From NCBI GenBank assembly GCA_016841425.1, contig JAENZE010000007.1, positions 156,173-220,172 on the forward strand: a stretch of 64,000 bases of DNA. The letters are read 5' to 3'. Both the position numbers and the translations under genes were made by a program. The DNA is from Syntrophomonas sp. (GTDB lineage Bacteria; Bacillota; Syntrophomonadia; Syntrophomonadales; Syntrophomonadaceae). Shown here in pieces: positions 18,220-27,823 of this stretch. The notes beneath the pieces were generated by a model. It was not told the DNA's origin and searched no databases. It saw only the letters and a program-made list of their open reading frames with translations. The stretch's first letter is position 1. Each line of letters opens with the position of its first letter.

Positions 18220-18356
18220 ATTTGTCAGATCTTTATACTGCCTGTTCTGGAGTTAGTTTAATAAAGAAAGGTTAATACTGACATAATAACAACAAGGATT
18301 GGTCATTTATTCAGCCATATACATATAAATACGGAACAGGCCAGAAAGGAAATGCA

Positions 18357-19625
18357 ATGTCAAGGAAATATAACGATATCCTGTTATGGAAAGATGTAAG
18401 CGATACAGATTGGAATGATTGGAAATGGCAGGTAAGAAACCGCATAACAACCGTTGAGGAATTGAAGCAAATTATCATGATCAGCGAGCAGGAAGAAGAA
18501 GGTATAAAAAGCTGTCTGGAAAACCTGAGGATGGCTATAACTCCTTACTATGCCAGTTTAATGGATCCCCAAAATTCCACCGACCCCATAAGGAAACAGG
18601 CCATCCCGGTTCCCATGGAGGCAGAACAGTCCAGCTGCGATATGCAGGACCCTCTGGATGAAGATAAAGATAAGCCAGTAAAGGGAGTTACCCATAGATA
18701 TCCTGATCGGGTATTATTCCTTATTACTGACCAATGTGCCATGTATTGTCGGCACTGTACCAGACGGAGAATGGCTGGTGCTACCGACCAAATCATGCCC
18801 CGGGAGGATTTGGATAATGCCATTGATTATATCGCTAAAACCCAGCAGATAAGGGATGTACTCATCTCCGGCGGAGACAGCCTGCTGGTTAAAGACGATA
18901 TTATTGCTTATATATTGGAAAGATTGCGGAGGATCAAACATGTTGAGGTGATCAGATTCGGCTCCCGCACGCCGGTGGTATTACCTCAGAGAATTACCGA
19001 TGATCTGTGTAATATCCTCAAAAAGCATCACCCAGTTTGGTTCAATACCCATTTTAATCATCCCAGTGAGATTACTCCAGAATCTAAAGAAGCATGCAGG
19101 AAACTGGCAGACGCTGGAATCCCACTGGGAAATCAGACGGTATTATTGAAGGGGATTAATGACTGTCCCTATATTATAAGAAAACTGGTACATGAACTGG
19201 TAAAAATCAGAGTACGACCATACTACCTCTATCAATGCGATCTCTCTACCGGTATAGAACATTTCCGAACCCCGGTAAGCAAAGGTATAGAAATTATGGA
19301 ATTATTGCGAGGGCATACCTCTGGATTTGCAGTTCCTACTTATGTTCTGGATGCTCCAGGTGGAGGAGGAAAAATTCCCGTTGCCCCTCAATATTTAATC
19401 TCTCAGTCCAGTGATAAAGTCATCCTGAGAAACTACGAAGGAATCATTTGTGCCTATGCTGAACCGGAGGATAAAACCAGTTCCTGTCAGGACTGTGCTT
19501 ATTGTGATGAATACCGGGAAGTACCTCCCCGGGGAATAGAAAAACTATTCGCCGAGGATAGAATTAACCTGGTACCCAGAAGTAATATACGCATGCAGCA
19601 GCGCGACTTGATGGAGGTTACTTGA
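18357..19625 (+). CDS. ablA: Lysine 2,3-aminomutase
   Basis: 422-residue radical SAM, PLP-dependent aminomutase. The cluster motif CAMYCRHC (CX3CX2C) followed by TRRR near residues 125-135, the GGDSLL segment (SAM-binding), and a late APGGGGKIPVAP with the PLP lysine region match KamA/AblA. C-terminal SCQDCAYCDEYRE adds cysteines as in KAM proteins. It converts L-alpha-lysine to L-beta-lysine. The next gene, which overlaps the stop by TTGA, is the matching acetyltransferase, so the product is N-epsilon-acetyl-beta-lysine, an osmolyte. GAAAGGA precedes ATG 18357. Confidence 0.92.
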   Translation: MSRKYNDILLWKDVSDTDWNDWKWQVRNRITTVEELKQIIMISEQEEEGIKSCLENLRMAITPYYASLMDPQNSTDPIRKQAIPVPMEAEQSSCDMQDPLDEDKDKPVKGVTHRYPDRVLFLITDQCAMYCRHCTRRRMAGATDQIMPREDLDNAIDYIAKTQQIRDVLISGGDSLLVKDDIIAYILERLRRIKHVEVIRFGSRTPVVLPQRITDDLCNILKKHHPVWFNTHFNHPSEITPESKEACRKLADAGIPLGNQTVLLKGINDCPYIIRKLVHELVKIRVRPYYLYQCDLSTGIEHFRTPVSKGIEIMELLRGHTSGFAVPTYVLDAPGGGGKIPVAPQYLISQSSDKVILRNYEGIICAYAEPEDKTSSCQDCAYCDEYREVPPRGIEKLFAEDRINLVPRSNIRMQQRDLMEVT

Positions 19626-20485
19626 TTTTGAGTCTAGCATATAGTGATAAAAAGGAATTTACAGCTGCCGGCCATCACCTGGAATACTTATCAGATTACT
19701 ATAGTCAAAGAATCATTTTGCTTAATAGAAGCGGCAACATAGATCAAATCATGCAACAACTTAAAACCATTTCTTATAAAGAAAAGGCCGGTAAAATTAT
19801 AGCTTATACTCGAGAACAAGAAAAATCATATTTCGAAGAGTACGGATTCGTCCAGGAAGGAATAATTGAGGGCTACTTTCGTGGCGAAAATGCTTTTTGT
19901 TATTCATACTTCAGCAATGTACAGCGCAAATATAGCTATCACTTGGTCGAAGAAAATAGGATAATAGAAGAAACCTTGTCCGCGGTTTATAAAGAAACTC
20001 CCTCATCAAAATTCAAAACATATGTTATTAGGACCGCTTCTGAATCTGACGCAGAAGCCCTGGCTCACTTCCTGGGTGATAATTTTACCAGCTATCCTAC
20101 CCCAGTTCATGATCCAGATTATATAAAAGAGATAATGAAGGAACGGGCCTTATTTAAAATAGCCCTGCATAATGGAGAAATAATATGTACAGCATCGGCA
20201 GACAGAAATATAGACTTGCTTAATGCAGAAATCACTGATTGTGTAACTCATCCTGGCTATAGAGGAAAGGGTTTGACAGGCCATCTTATTCATTTGCTGG
20301 AACAAGATTTGATGGCTTCTGGATATATTACTCTCTACAGTTTGGCCAGAGCCATATCGCCAGCAATTAACCGGGCTCTAAGAAAAAATGGTTTTCAATA
20401 TGGAGGCCGCTTGATAAACAACTGCTGCATCATGGGCAATATTGAGGATATGAATATCTGGGTGAAAACCACGAATTATAATTGA
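19622..20485 (+). CDS. ablB: Beta-lysine N6-acetyltransferase
   Basis: 287 residues; GNAT fold in the second half with the acetyl-CoA binding loop HPGYRGKGLTGHLIHLLEQD near 212-231. The N-terminal half (HHLEYLSDYYSQRIILLNRS) is the AblB-specific extension. TTG start at 19622 overlaps the ablA stop by TTGA, with GATGGAGG upstream, so the pair is translationally coupled. AblB acetylates beta-lysine to N-epsilon-acetyl-beta-lysine, a compatible solute of methanogens and some bacteria. The gene ends ten bases before the large palindrome at 20495. Confidence 0.88.
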   Translation: MILSLAYSDKKEFTAAGHHLEYLSDYYSQRIILLNRSGNIDQIMQQLKTISYKEKAGKIIAYTREQEKSYFEEYGFVQEGIIEGYFRGENAFCYSYFSNVQRKYSYHLVEENRIIEETLSAVYKETPSSKFKTYVIRTASESDAEALAHFLGDNFTSYPTPVHDPDYIKEIMKERALFKIALHNGEIICTASADRNIDLLNAEITDCVTHPGYRGKGLTGHLIHLLEQDLMASGYITLYSLARAISPAINRALRKNGFQYGGRLINNCCIMGNIEDMNIWVKTTNYN

Positions 20486-20494
20486 TTGCAATTC

Positions 20495-20556
20495 AGGTGA
20501 CAAAAGGACCGTCCCCTTGCCCCGCCCGGGGCAAGGGGACGGTCCTTTTGTCACCT
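20495..20556. repeat. 62-bp near-perfect palindrome of the dispersed repeat
   Basis: Two arms of 29 bases joined by GCCC. The left arm begins AGGTGACAAAAGGACCGTCC and continues CCTTGCCCC; the right arm is its exact complement. The loop is at 20524-20527. RNA would fold to a very stable hairpin, which could end transcription of ablAB; there is little U-run after it. Each arm is a copy of the core seen at 3339, 4545 and 54681. Confidence 0.9.
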
Positions 20557-20782
20557 CGGTTATAAGCGGAATCGACAATATCAGGGTATTGGATAGTCTT
20601 ACAGTGTTTTGCGAGAAATGTTCGTATAGGCCTCCGATGAAATATTGAACAGGTATTGCTAAACTGTAAATAAACTTATCGTGATTTAAGGAAATTAGGT
20701 TGTATTATAATACTGCTTTAACAGTATGAAGTACCATAACCATGTTGCTTAATAATTGAGAGAGGAAGAAAGGGGAGAGATT

Positions 20783-22465
20783 ATGAGTAACGAAGAGAAT
20801 AAAAATGGAGTATCCAGAAGGGCATTTATTAAGGGAGCGGCGGTTGGTACGGTAGTGCTTGCTTCCGGCAGCACTTTGATCGGCTGTGGCTCCAATGAGG
20901 AGACCCCCCCAGCAGAGACACCTGCTGCAAGTTCAACTCCCAGCTTTTTAAACAAACCAGACCCGATTCCAGACAGTGCGATTAAACAAACCGTCACTGC
21001 TGATGTAGTGGTAATTGGGGCAGGAATGTCAGGCTTATGCGCTGCCATGGCCGCCGCTGAAGAAGGTGCCAAAGTTGCCATCCTGGAAAAAACCGAAAGG
21101 GTTAACTTCCGCGGTAATGATTATGGAGCCATTGGATCCAAGATGCAAAAGCAGATAAACAACGAAATTAACAAAATGGACGCCGTCCAGGAAATCATGA
21201 GATACAGCGCTTACAAAGGCAACCAGAGAATTGTTTCCCTGTGGGCAGACAACAGCGGTGCAGTTGCGGACTGGATTATGTCCAAAGCAGAAGGCTATGG
21301 CTGCACCCCCAAACCGGTACCCTTGAATGAAACCGTAACACCAGGAACCGTTATTAAAGGATATCCCACCTTAAGTTTTAGAATGGACCCCAGTGAAGCA
21401 GCGGTAGCAGATGCACCAACCGGAACCGATCCATGGACAGCGTCAATGCGCTATGCTCTGAAAAAAGGCTGTGAGGATGCTGGAGTAGAATTCTATTACG
21501 AAACCCCTGCGGTCCAGCTGGTTAGAGAGGATCAGGGTCGGGTTACAGCAGTCATTGGCGGTCTCGAAGGAGCTTATACCAAGTTTGTTGGCAATAAAGG
21601 TATTATAGTCTGTTCCGGCGACTACAATGCCAATCAGGAAATGCGTGAATACTATATTCCTTCCACTAAATATATGCACGCCAACATGTACGAGATGGTA
21701 ACTGGTCCCTGCAATACTGGTGACGGGCACTTGATGGGGATGTGGGTTGGCGCAGCAATCGACGAATTCCCCCATGCACCGATGTATTTTGACTTTGCAG
21801 TTCCAGGAGCCCCCATCCTGGCTGATGCCCTGATGCGTCAGCCCTGGTTGAGTGTCAATGTCCGTGGCGAGCGTTATTGCAACGAGGAACTTCCCTATGC
21901 CTACCTCAGCAATGCACAGCGTCAGCAGCCGGAACTGGGCAGATGGACAATTTGGGATGCCAAATGGGTGGAAGAAGCGCCGTCCTTTAAACTGGTTGCC
22001 TGCAAGGACATGCGGACCAACTTCCATAATCCAGAAAACGTAAAGGCCTATATAGAAAAAGATTATATCAGAAGCGCTGAAACACTGGAAGAGCTAGCCA
22101 GCAAAATAGAGGTTCCCAAAGATGCCTTCCTGAAAACTGTAGCCCGTTACAATGAGCTGGCCCAACAGGGTGTAGACCTCGATTTCGGCAAGCGGGCCGA
22201 CTGTTTGACCACTATCGAAAAACCAACTTTCTATGCAGCCCCACTGGGCACGGCTCTCCTGGTTACTCTGGGCGGTTTGCAGATCAACGAGCAATTACAG
22301 GTACTGGATGAAGAAAAGAATGTCATCCCGGGCCTTTATGCCGCCGGAAATGCCTCGGGAAGCTATTATGGCAATGATTATTGCGTTAACCTGCCCGGCA
22401 ATAGTCATGGCCGTGCTTTTACCTTCGGTTATCTGGCTGGCAAAAACATCGTACAACTAGGATAA
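20783..22465 (+). CDS. Tat-exported lipoprotein flavoprotein (fumarate-reductase family)
   Basis: 560 residues. N-terminus holds a twin-arginine signal SRRAFIKGAAVGTVVLASGS followed by a lipobox LIGC with Cys at about residue 37, so it is exported folded and lipidated. The FAD domain begins ADVVVIGAGMSGLCAAMAAA near residue 76; the C-terminus has GLYAAGNASGSYYGNDY and PGNSHGRAFTFGYLAGKNI as in FrdA/UrdA-like reductases. No heme or FMN-transferase motif is visible. Likely reduces an outer-face acceptor (fumarate, urocanate, cinnamate-type). GGGGAGAG precedes ATG 20783; an earlier TTG lacks a site. Convergent with a sigma-54 activator that may control it. Confidence 0.88.
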   Translation: MSNEENKNGVSRRAFIKGAAVGTVVLASGSTLIGCGSNEETPPAETPAASSTPSFLNKPDPIPDSAIKQTVTADVVVIGAGMSGLCAAMAAAEEGAKVAILEKTERVNFRGNDYGAIGSKMQKQINNEINKMDAVQEIMRYSAYKGNQRIVSLWADNSGAVADWIMSKAEGYGCTPKPVPLNETVTPGTVIKGYPTLSFRMDPSEAAVADAPTGTDPWTASMRYALKKGCEDAGVEFYYETPAVQLVREDQGRVTAVIGGLEGAYTKFVGNKGIIVCSGDYNANQEMREYYIPSTKYMHANMYEMVTGPCNTGDGHLMGMWVGAAIDEFPHAPMYFDFAVPGAPILADALMRQPWLSVNVRGERYCNEELPYAYLSNAQRQQPELGRWTIWDAKWVEEAPSFKLVACKDMRTNFHNPENVKAYIEKDYIRSAETLEELASKIEVPKDAFLKTVARYNELAQQGVDLDFGKRADCLTTIEKPTFYAAPLGTALLVTLGGLQINEQLQVLDEEKNVIPGLYAAGNASGSYYGNDYCVNLPGNSHGRAFTFGYLAGKNIVQLG

Positions 22466-22506
22466 TTAATCGTCATAATAAAGGTAACAGAAATGCCAGC
22501 TTATGA

Positions 22507-22538
22507 GGAGGCTGTCCAGCAGGACAGCCTCCTTTTTA
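22507..22538. terminator. Terminator shared by convergent flavoprotein and sigma-54 regulator genes
   Basis: GGAGGCTGTCC pairs with GGACAGCCTCC across AGCA, followed by TTTTTATTT on the plus strand. The minus strand gene ends within it at 22536. Confidence 0.85.
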
Positions 22539-24572
22539 TTTGGTGTCGAGCTGATATTCCTTAATTTTGCGGTACAGGGTGGAACGACTCATTTTGAGCA
22601 GGAGAGCTGCTTCCGATACATTATTATTGCTCTGCAGCAGTGCTTCGGAGATAAATATTTTTTCGATATCTTTCATGGGCAGACTCTTCGTCTCGGACAG
22701 GTTTTTGGATCTGCTTACGGTTAGATGCTTTATGGCTGTCTGTATATTTTCCGGCAGATGTTCAGGTCGAATCATATTGCCATTGCTCACATTCACCGCA
22801 TAGAGCATGGTATTTTCCAGCTGCCGCACATTTCCAGGCCAATCATAGTTTAACAAAGTGATAATCAGCTCATCACTTAGTTCTGGTACAGCCATACGCT
22901 GTTTATTAGCCACCCTCTGCACAAAATGCCTGGCCAGCAAAATAATATCTTCTCCCCGCTTTCTCAGCGGGGGGATATTGATTTGTAAAACCTGCAAGCG
23001 GTACAACAGGTCCTGGCGAAAACGCTCACTTTCCACTAGTTCAGATAAATCTCGGTTGGTAGCAGAAATAAGCCGAAAATCGACGGGTAAGTAATGCCGG
23101 GAGCCAAGACGCATAACTCGTTTTTCATCCAGTACCCGTAATAAAACGGGCTGCAATTCAAGTGGCATATCACCGATTTCATCCAGGAAAAGGGTACCTC
23201 CATTGGCCAGTTCAATTTTACCAGGGCGTCCTTGCCTTTCAGCGCCGGTAAAAGAACCGCCTTCATAGCCAAACAGCTCGCTTTCGATCAGAGTACTGGG
23301 TATCGCCGCACAGTTCACTGCCACAAATGGGCCTTTGGGCCGACTCTCGTGGTGTATAGCATGGGCGAACATCTCCTTGCCGGTACCACTTTCCCCCTGT
23401 ACTAAAATATTGGCATCTAACAGAGAGAACTTCCGGGAAAAAGAAATACTGTCGGTAAAATCCCTGGACTTTCCCAGAATGTGATCAAATGTATATTTGG
23501 CTGGTAAACCGTGAGCCTGGGCAAGTTTACGCGCACTGGGATTTCTTTTAAAGGTTAATACACAGCCCATGTTTTGTCCGGCTGTATCAAGCAGGGCCTG
23601 GACCGAGGTGATATTGATATGCTGGTTCCAGCGTTCCAGCAAAAATTCAGTATCAAACACTGCTTTTCCATCATTCAAAACAGAATCTATAAAAGAAAGG
23701 TGCCCAAACACGGTTTGGTAAGGCATCCCGATAAGGTCGTGTTCCAGAAGATTATTGAAAAAACTTTGTGCCATATTGTTAGCCTGAGTGATGATCCCGG
23801 CTTTATTGATCGTTAAAACACCTTTATCGGCCGAGTCCATGGTGACATGTAACAATTCCTTATTGAAACACAGTTGAAAATCCTTCTGTATAGCCCAGGC
23901 CATAGAAACAACCAGGCCCAGTGAATGAGCATTTTGCTGATGATAACTGGGACTTACGATGGAAAGCGTGCCGGCTAGATTCTGGTTGCCGTCAAATATG
24001 GGTGCCGCCGAGCAGAAAATATCATCATACTTTTCACAGTAATGTTCGGGTCCGCAAATCTGCATAGGAATGCCATGAATCAGACTTATGCCATGGGCAC
24101 AGGTCCCAACCGTTTCTTCGTTCCAGATAGAGCCGGTGACCAGTTTGAAGCGTTTGTTCTGATCCTCCAGTTTTTTGCTCCCCTCCAATACTCTGAGCAT
24201 GCTGCCCACTTCATCACTGAGTAGGATGATGCATTGCGAATCGGCCAACATGGTAGACAGCTGATGAATAAAAGGTTCAGATGATTCGAGCAGGGAAGCT
24301 TTTTCCTGACAACGCAGATGAAGGGCATCCTTGTCCAGCGCAGGTGCATAATTATAGTCAAAAACATTGAGACCATGGTTGAATGAGCGAATCCAGGAAT
24401 CAACCACTTCCGGCCGGAGCAGGCTCATTTTCTTCTTATCTATCCGCTGGTTGATGACATCAAGTTTTAGCTGCTTAATCTGTTTGATCAGCTCCAGGTC
24501 ATCTGCTTCAAAGTTCTGGCTCAGAATACTGCGGTTTCGAATCATTGGGCTGAGAGCATGTTCCAGTTTCAT
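22536..24572 (-). CDS. Sigma-54-dependent transcriptional activator (AcoR-like)
   Basis: 678 residues. N-terminal regulatory region (about 1-330) with a GAF-like sensor and a PAS domain ([20 protein letters not shown]), then an AAA+ core: Walker [16 protein letters not shown] near 415, sigma-54 contact [10 protein letters not shown] (family GAFTGA; here S replaces A), Walker [13 protein letters not shown] near 480, and a C-terminal Fis-type helix-turn-helix [20 protein letters not shown]. Start ATG 24572 follows AGGAGG; a longer upstream start would lack one. Convergent with the flavoprotein and divergent from a CdaR-type regulator that has a consensus -24/-12 promoter. Confidence 0.9.
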   Translation of the reverse strand: MKLEHALSPMIRNRSILSQNFEADDLELIKQIKQLKLDVINQRIDKKKMSLLRPEVVDSWIRSFNHGLNVFDYNYAPALDKDALHLRCQEKASLLESSEPFIHQLSTMLADSQCIILLSDEVGSMLRVLEGSKKLEDQNKRFKLVTGSIWNEETVGTCAHGISLIHGIPMQICGPEHYCEKYDDIFCSAAPIFDGNQNLAGTLSIVSPSYHQQNAHSLGLVVSMAWAIQKDFQLCFNKELLHVTMDSADKGVLTINKAGIITQANNMAQSFFNNLLEHDLIGMPYQTVFGHLSFIDSVLNDGKAVFDTEFLLERWNQHINITSVQALLDTAGQNMGCVLTFKRNPSARKLAQAHGLPAKYTFDHILGKSRDFTDSISFSRKFSLLDANILVQGESGTGKEMFAHAIHHESRPKGPFVAVNCAAIPSTLIESELFGYEGGSFTGAERQGRPGKIELANGGTLFLDEIGDMPLELQPVLLRVLDEKRVMRLGSRHYLPVDFRLISATNRDLSELVESERFRQDLLYRLQVLQINIPPLRKRGEDIILLARHFVQRVANKQRMAVPELSDELIITLLNYDWPGNVRQLENTMLYAVNVSNGNMIRPEHLPENIQTAIKHLTVSRSKNLSETKSLPMKDIEKIFISEALLQSNNNVSEAALLLKMSRSTLYRKIKEYQLDTK

Positions 24573-24662
24573 CCATAATCCTCCTTTGCCAAGAAATGCC
24601 GTTGGCAGAATGAAATCATTATTTTCTATAAGTTGAATTGTCAATTCTCATAATAACACAAT

Positions 24663-24719
24663 TGCCCATGAGCGTCTCTGAGTATATTGTGCCATTTTGA
24701 GACTCAAGTCGTATGGGCA
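24663..24719. promoter_or_regulatory. Candidate activator (UAS) site
   Basis: A split inverted repeat TGCCCAT at 24663-24669 and ATGGGCA at 24713-24719, with TGAGACTCA-like repeats (GTCTCTGAG and TGAGACTCAA) between. It lies about 50-100 bases upstream of the sigma-54 promoter, the usual place for enhancer-binding protein sites. Confidence 0.4.
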
Positions 24720-24767
24720 TATGCTCTAAATCCCTAGCCGATGAGGTTAAGTAAGAATATTAACGGC

Positions 24768-24783
24768 TGGCACATTATTTGCT
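24768..24783 (+). promoter_or_regulatory. Consensus sigma-54 promoter
   Basis: TGGCAC at 24768-24773, five bases, TTGC at 24779-24782 followed by T: a full -24/-12 match with the standard 5-base spacing. It lies 41 bases upstream of GTG 24824, giving a start site near 24794. Confidence 0.8.
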
Positions 24784-24823
24784 AAATATATAATCAAATA
24801 AATAGGAAAGAGGGTCGGTTAAA

Positions 24824-26050
24824 GTGATAACAGCAATAAAGAATATCGATATGTTGATAGAAGGAGTTTTGGATAATGGGCTGGTATTCATCGGCGAGTA
24901 TCTGGAAAAGATACTACAGCATCCAATCATTATTGCTGATCATTATGGTAAAATTTTCTTTCCGGAAAAGAGGAATTCGGCGTTAATTGACAGCCTGTTT
25001 ATCAATATTTACGGGTTAATGGATAAGAATGAATATTATCTTCTGGAAGAAGATAACAGCTTATATTACCGTATTGAAGTGAACCGTAAAAATGCCTATG
25101 TTATTGTTAAAGATTTAAAAAGGGAGAGCATCCCACAAATCATTCCCATCCTAAGGGAAAGCAGATTAGCGGTAAAATGCTTTTTTTCCAAAACAAATAA
25201 GGGCAGTGCCCTCTTTAAAAAGGAATTGACCGAATATCTTTTTACACCGAGCCAGGCCAATATCAGGGACATTTTACAACTGAGTGATACTGAAATGGAT
25301 ATTAAAAGACCTTATTATGTGTTGCTGCTGCAGACCGAAAAAGGCCGGATAAAAGATGACCCAGCACTAATATGCGCTTATGCCAGTGAATACTGGCAGC
25401 TAAACAACCTGAAAGCAATCTCGCTTTATCATCGGCATCAATTAGCTTTTATTATCCCAGTTAATTTTAAAGATAATCAGGCTGGAATCAATCTAGTTGA
25501 TAATAATATTGATATGGCAGCTTTTGAGAAAACGATAGAAAACAGATTTAAGATTACCGCGATGCTTGGTCTTGGTCAAATATATCCTTTAATTGATTTG
25601 CGGAGAAGCTTTAGTGAAGCAAGAATAGCGATCATACTGAACCAATTGATGGGGCGAAGCACCATGATTCAGAGATTCTCAGATTTGGGCATCTATCAGC
25701 CGATATTTTCCCAGGAAATCCAGCAAATTAATGAATACTGCAGCAATAAACTTGGCAGGTTAATTGAGCACGACTGCAAAAATGATGGTGAATTATTGCC
25801 TACCCTAAGAAGATTGCTGGATGCCTGTGTCAATATTAAAGCCACTGCCGACAGTCTTTTCATTCATGTCAATACACTATATTATCGTATGAACAGAATT
25901 GAAAAGATTCTGGATATCGATCTGGCTAAAATGGATACCAGAGTGGAACTATATACGGCTATAAAGGTATGGGATACACTGCAGATTCTAAATGGAGAAA
26001 ACGAAATGTTATCAACTGCTCCAGTACCAACGATTGCTCTGCAAGCATAA
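24824..26050 (+). CDS. CdaR/PucR-type transcriptional regulator
   Basis: 408 residues. The C-terminal helix-turn-helix LLDACVNIKATADSLFIHVN followed by TLYYRMNRIEKIL is the PucR/CdaR (HTH_30) signature. The middle domain (SEARIAIILNQ) is the GGDEF-like CdaR ligand-linked region. GTG 24824 follows AAAGAGGG. It is transcribed from a perfect sigma-54 promoter and is divergent from the sigma-54 activator, so it probably belongs to the same regulatory circuit. The target is not known. Confidence 0.82.
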   Translation: MITAIKNIDMLIEGVLDNGLVFIGEYLEKILQHPIIIADHYGKIFFPEKRNSALIDSLFINIYGLMDKNEYYLLEEDNSLYYRIEVNRKNAYVIVKDLKRESIPQIIPILRESRLAVKCFFSKTNKGSALFKKELTEYLFTPSQANIRDILQLSDTEMDIKRPYYVLLLQTEKGRIKDDPALICAYASEYWQLNNLKAISLYHRHQLAFIIPVNFKDNQAGINLVDNNIDMAAFEKTIENRFKITAMLGLGQIYPLIDLRRSFSEARIAIILNQLMGRSTMIQRFSDLGIYQPIFSQEIQQINEYCSNKLGRLIEHDCKNDGELLPTLRRLLDACVNIKATADSLFIHVNTLYYRMNRIEKILDIDLAKMDTRVELYTAIKVWDTLQILNGENEMLSTAPVPTIALQA

Positions 26051-26152
26051 ATAAGCTGTCTTACCCTATATATTTTTTTATCTATGAATTACCAATCATC
26101 TGATTTGTATTCCTTCAGGCAGGTTGGAGATAGAAAAATATGTTTACAAATA

Positions 26153-26800
26153 TTAATTACTTAACGTGATTTGATAATCCCGTTCTGCCCGAACCTTAAT
26201 TCCTTTTAGCATCTGTGATTGCTGGATTCCTGCGCCACCCGGCTCAATAAGCAGAAAGTTAATTAGTTTAAGACCCAGTCCTTCATTCTGGTTTGATGTC
26301 CAGCGTACTAAAAGGCGGGTATCATCATTGCCCAGGTCCTTAAGCCAATAAGACCATACCACTAGATATCTTCCTGCTTCTTTTCCAGATAGAATCAGGT
26401 TTTGGCTGGGCTGTACCACGTCTGCTTCCATACCCAATTGCGGTGTCAGATATACCACATCGCCTGCCTGTAATTGCTGCAGTTCAGGTATAATCCGATC
26501 GGCTGAGTGATTACCTTCATAAAAGTAATTCCTATCCGACAAACGATTTATAAAATCCCAATTATACCACCCGGCTCTTCGATACCCAACCTGAACCAAA
26601 TATTGCCATACTATTTTCCTGGGAGCATGAATAGTGACTGCCTGCGTATATTCCATGTTAGGATTGGCTACTAATCCGTCACCGGGCATCGCATCCGCCG
26701 CTTCCTGACGGGTTGCTCCCATTTTTAAGATCCAGGGTCTTACTAGCATAGTGTATACCAACAGTGCGCAAACAATAAACAATAGTATTTTATTTAGCAA
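26153..26800 (-). CDS. SRPBCC (START-like) domain protein, membrane-anchored
   Basis: 215 residues. One N-terminal helix (LLFIVCALLVYTMLV) then a SRPBCC/polyketide-cyclase-like domain with TIHAPRKIVWQYLVQVGYRR and a proline/glycine-rich LYLTPQLGMEADV core. Such proteins bind hydrophobic ligands. The TTG start at 26800 follows AGGAGGGG. Truncated, partly scrambled copies of this gene are found at 29816-29942 (N-terminal part) and 30850-30930 (C-terminal part). Function unknown. Confidence 0.75.
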   Translation of the reverse strand: MLNKILLFIVCALLVYTMLVRPWILKMGATRQEAADAMPGDGLVANPNMEYTQAVTIHAPRKIVWQYLVQVGYRRAGWYNWDFINRLSDRNYFYEGNHSADRIIPELQQLQAGDVVYLTPQLGMEADVVQPSQNLILSGKEAGRYLVVWSYWLKDLGNDDTRLLVRWTSNQNEGLGLKLINFLLIEPGGAGIQQSQMLKGIKVRAERDYQITLSN

Positions 26801-27367
26801 AATATTCCCCTCCTTTGATACTCACTACACACTGCCCATCATTAGCTTCTCCTATTATTCCCATAAACGATATAAATGCATGGAATTATCCATATCTAAT
26901 TATGGCATTATATCATTATTCCTTACATGATGGTTATGTCGTTGCAGGGCTAATACAATATTATTATCTATCAAACGTATTCGTCATGAGCTTAGAAAGA
27001 TAATAATATAGATTCACCTATCAATAATAACTGCAATAAAGGGGGGTTATTTAATGCCCAATCTTATGGTTTAGCGGTGCATTTCCTTTCCCTTTATTGG
27101 ACAAAAAAAATAAAGATCGCATGCAGATACATGTAAAAATATGGTAAATTCTGCTTGCGACCTTCATTCCAGACATTAATACCTAAAATACCATTTGTCT
27201 GTAATACACGCTTACCCGGGAAGAGACTTTTTATTATATAAGGATGGTTTCTCTATTGTTTCTTTATTTCCGCCGCTCTTGTCTGCCGATATCCTGACAG
27301 TCATTCCATAATCGAATTATGCGTATTCGCCTAAATCACTTCCAACCTTGAACGTATAGAATCATCA
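26801..27367. other. Intergenic region with an inverted repeat
   Basis: 567 bases between the SRPBCC and MaoC genes. It holds an imperfect inverted repeat at 27113-27164 (AAGATCGCATGCAGA against TCTGCTTGCGACCTT, 13 of 15 paired, 22-base loop) and otherwise AT-rich sequence. No gene seen. Confidence 0.55.
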
Positions 27368-27823
27368 TTAGTCCTTTTTCATGGCCATCATGGTGGTGGT
27401 GTACTCAATAACCTGCTCATCACGCTGATTATAAGCCTTATTTTTGTATATCAGCAAGTTCATCTTGGGATTCTTGGTAGGACGAAAATCAACTACCTCT
27501 GCGTCTGCTCTAAGGGTATCACCAAAAAGGACCGGGGTGGTGATTTTTACGTTATCAATGCCAACATAGGCATAGATTTCATACCCATCTTTTGCCAATA
27601 GCTCCGCGACCGTGTCAGCGTGATGGACCAAACCATCTGCGACAACAAAAATTACCGGAGCAGCAAGCGAACGTTCTTTAAACCAGGTGCCCTTGGCATA
27701 CTCCGAATTGCTATGAACTGCCATATTGAACCAGGTGAGTTGGTGTAAGATAGAAAAGTCCCCCACATCGAGTGTCCGATTAACTCTACAAGGAATTTTA
27801 GTTCCAGGAACAACATTACTCAT
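27368..27823 (-). CDS. MaoC-like hotdog dehydratase
   Basis: 151 residues from ATG 27823, which follows AAGGAGGAG. The fold is a single MaoC/FAS1-HTD2-like hotdog domain: DFSILHQLTWFN near 26-37, AVHSNSEYAKGTWFKERS, APVIFVVADGLVHHAD, and a C-terminal strand VLFGDTLRADAEVVDFRP. Such proteins hydrate enoyl-CoA or bind acyl thioesters. The next upstream gene (on the same strand, 650 bases away) is an acyl-CoA dehydrogenase, so a role in acyl-CoA metabolism fits, but no operon link is visible. Confidence 0.8.
   Translation of the reverse strand: MSNVVPGTKIPCRVNRTLDVGDFSILHQLTWFNMAVHSNSEYAKGTWFKERSLAAPVIFVVADGLVHHADTVAELLAKDGYEIYAYVGIDNVKITTPVLFGDTLRADAEVVDFRPTKNPKMNLLIYKNKAYNQRDEQVIEYTTTMMAMKKD

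Noticed and set aside
20495..20556. A CRISPR repeat
   Set aside because: There is only one palindrome with no spacers; related copies are far apart and of irregular spacing.
20644..20660. TTGAAC-N5-TTGCT upstream of the flavoprotein as a sigma-54 promoter
   Set aside because: The -24 part lacks the conserved GG, so only the -12 part fits; kept only the perfect site at 24768.
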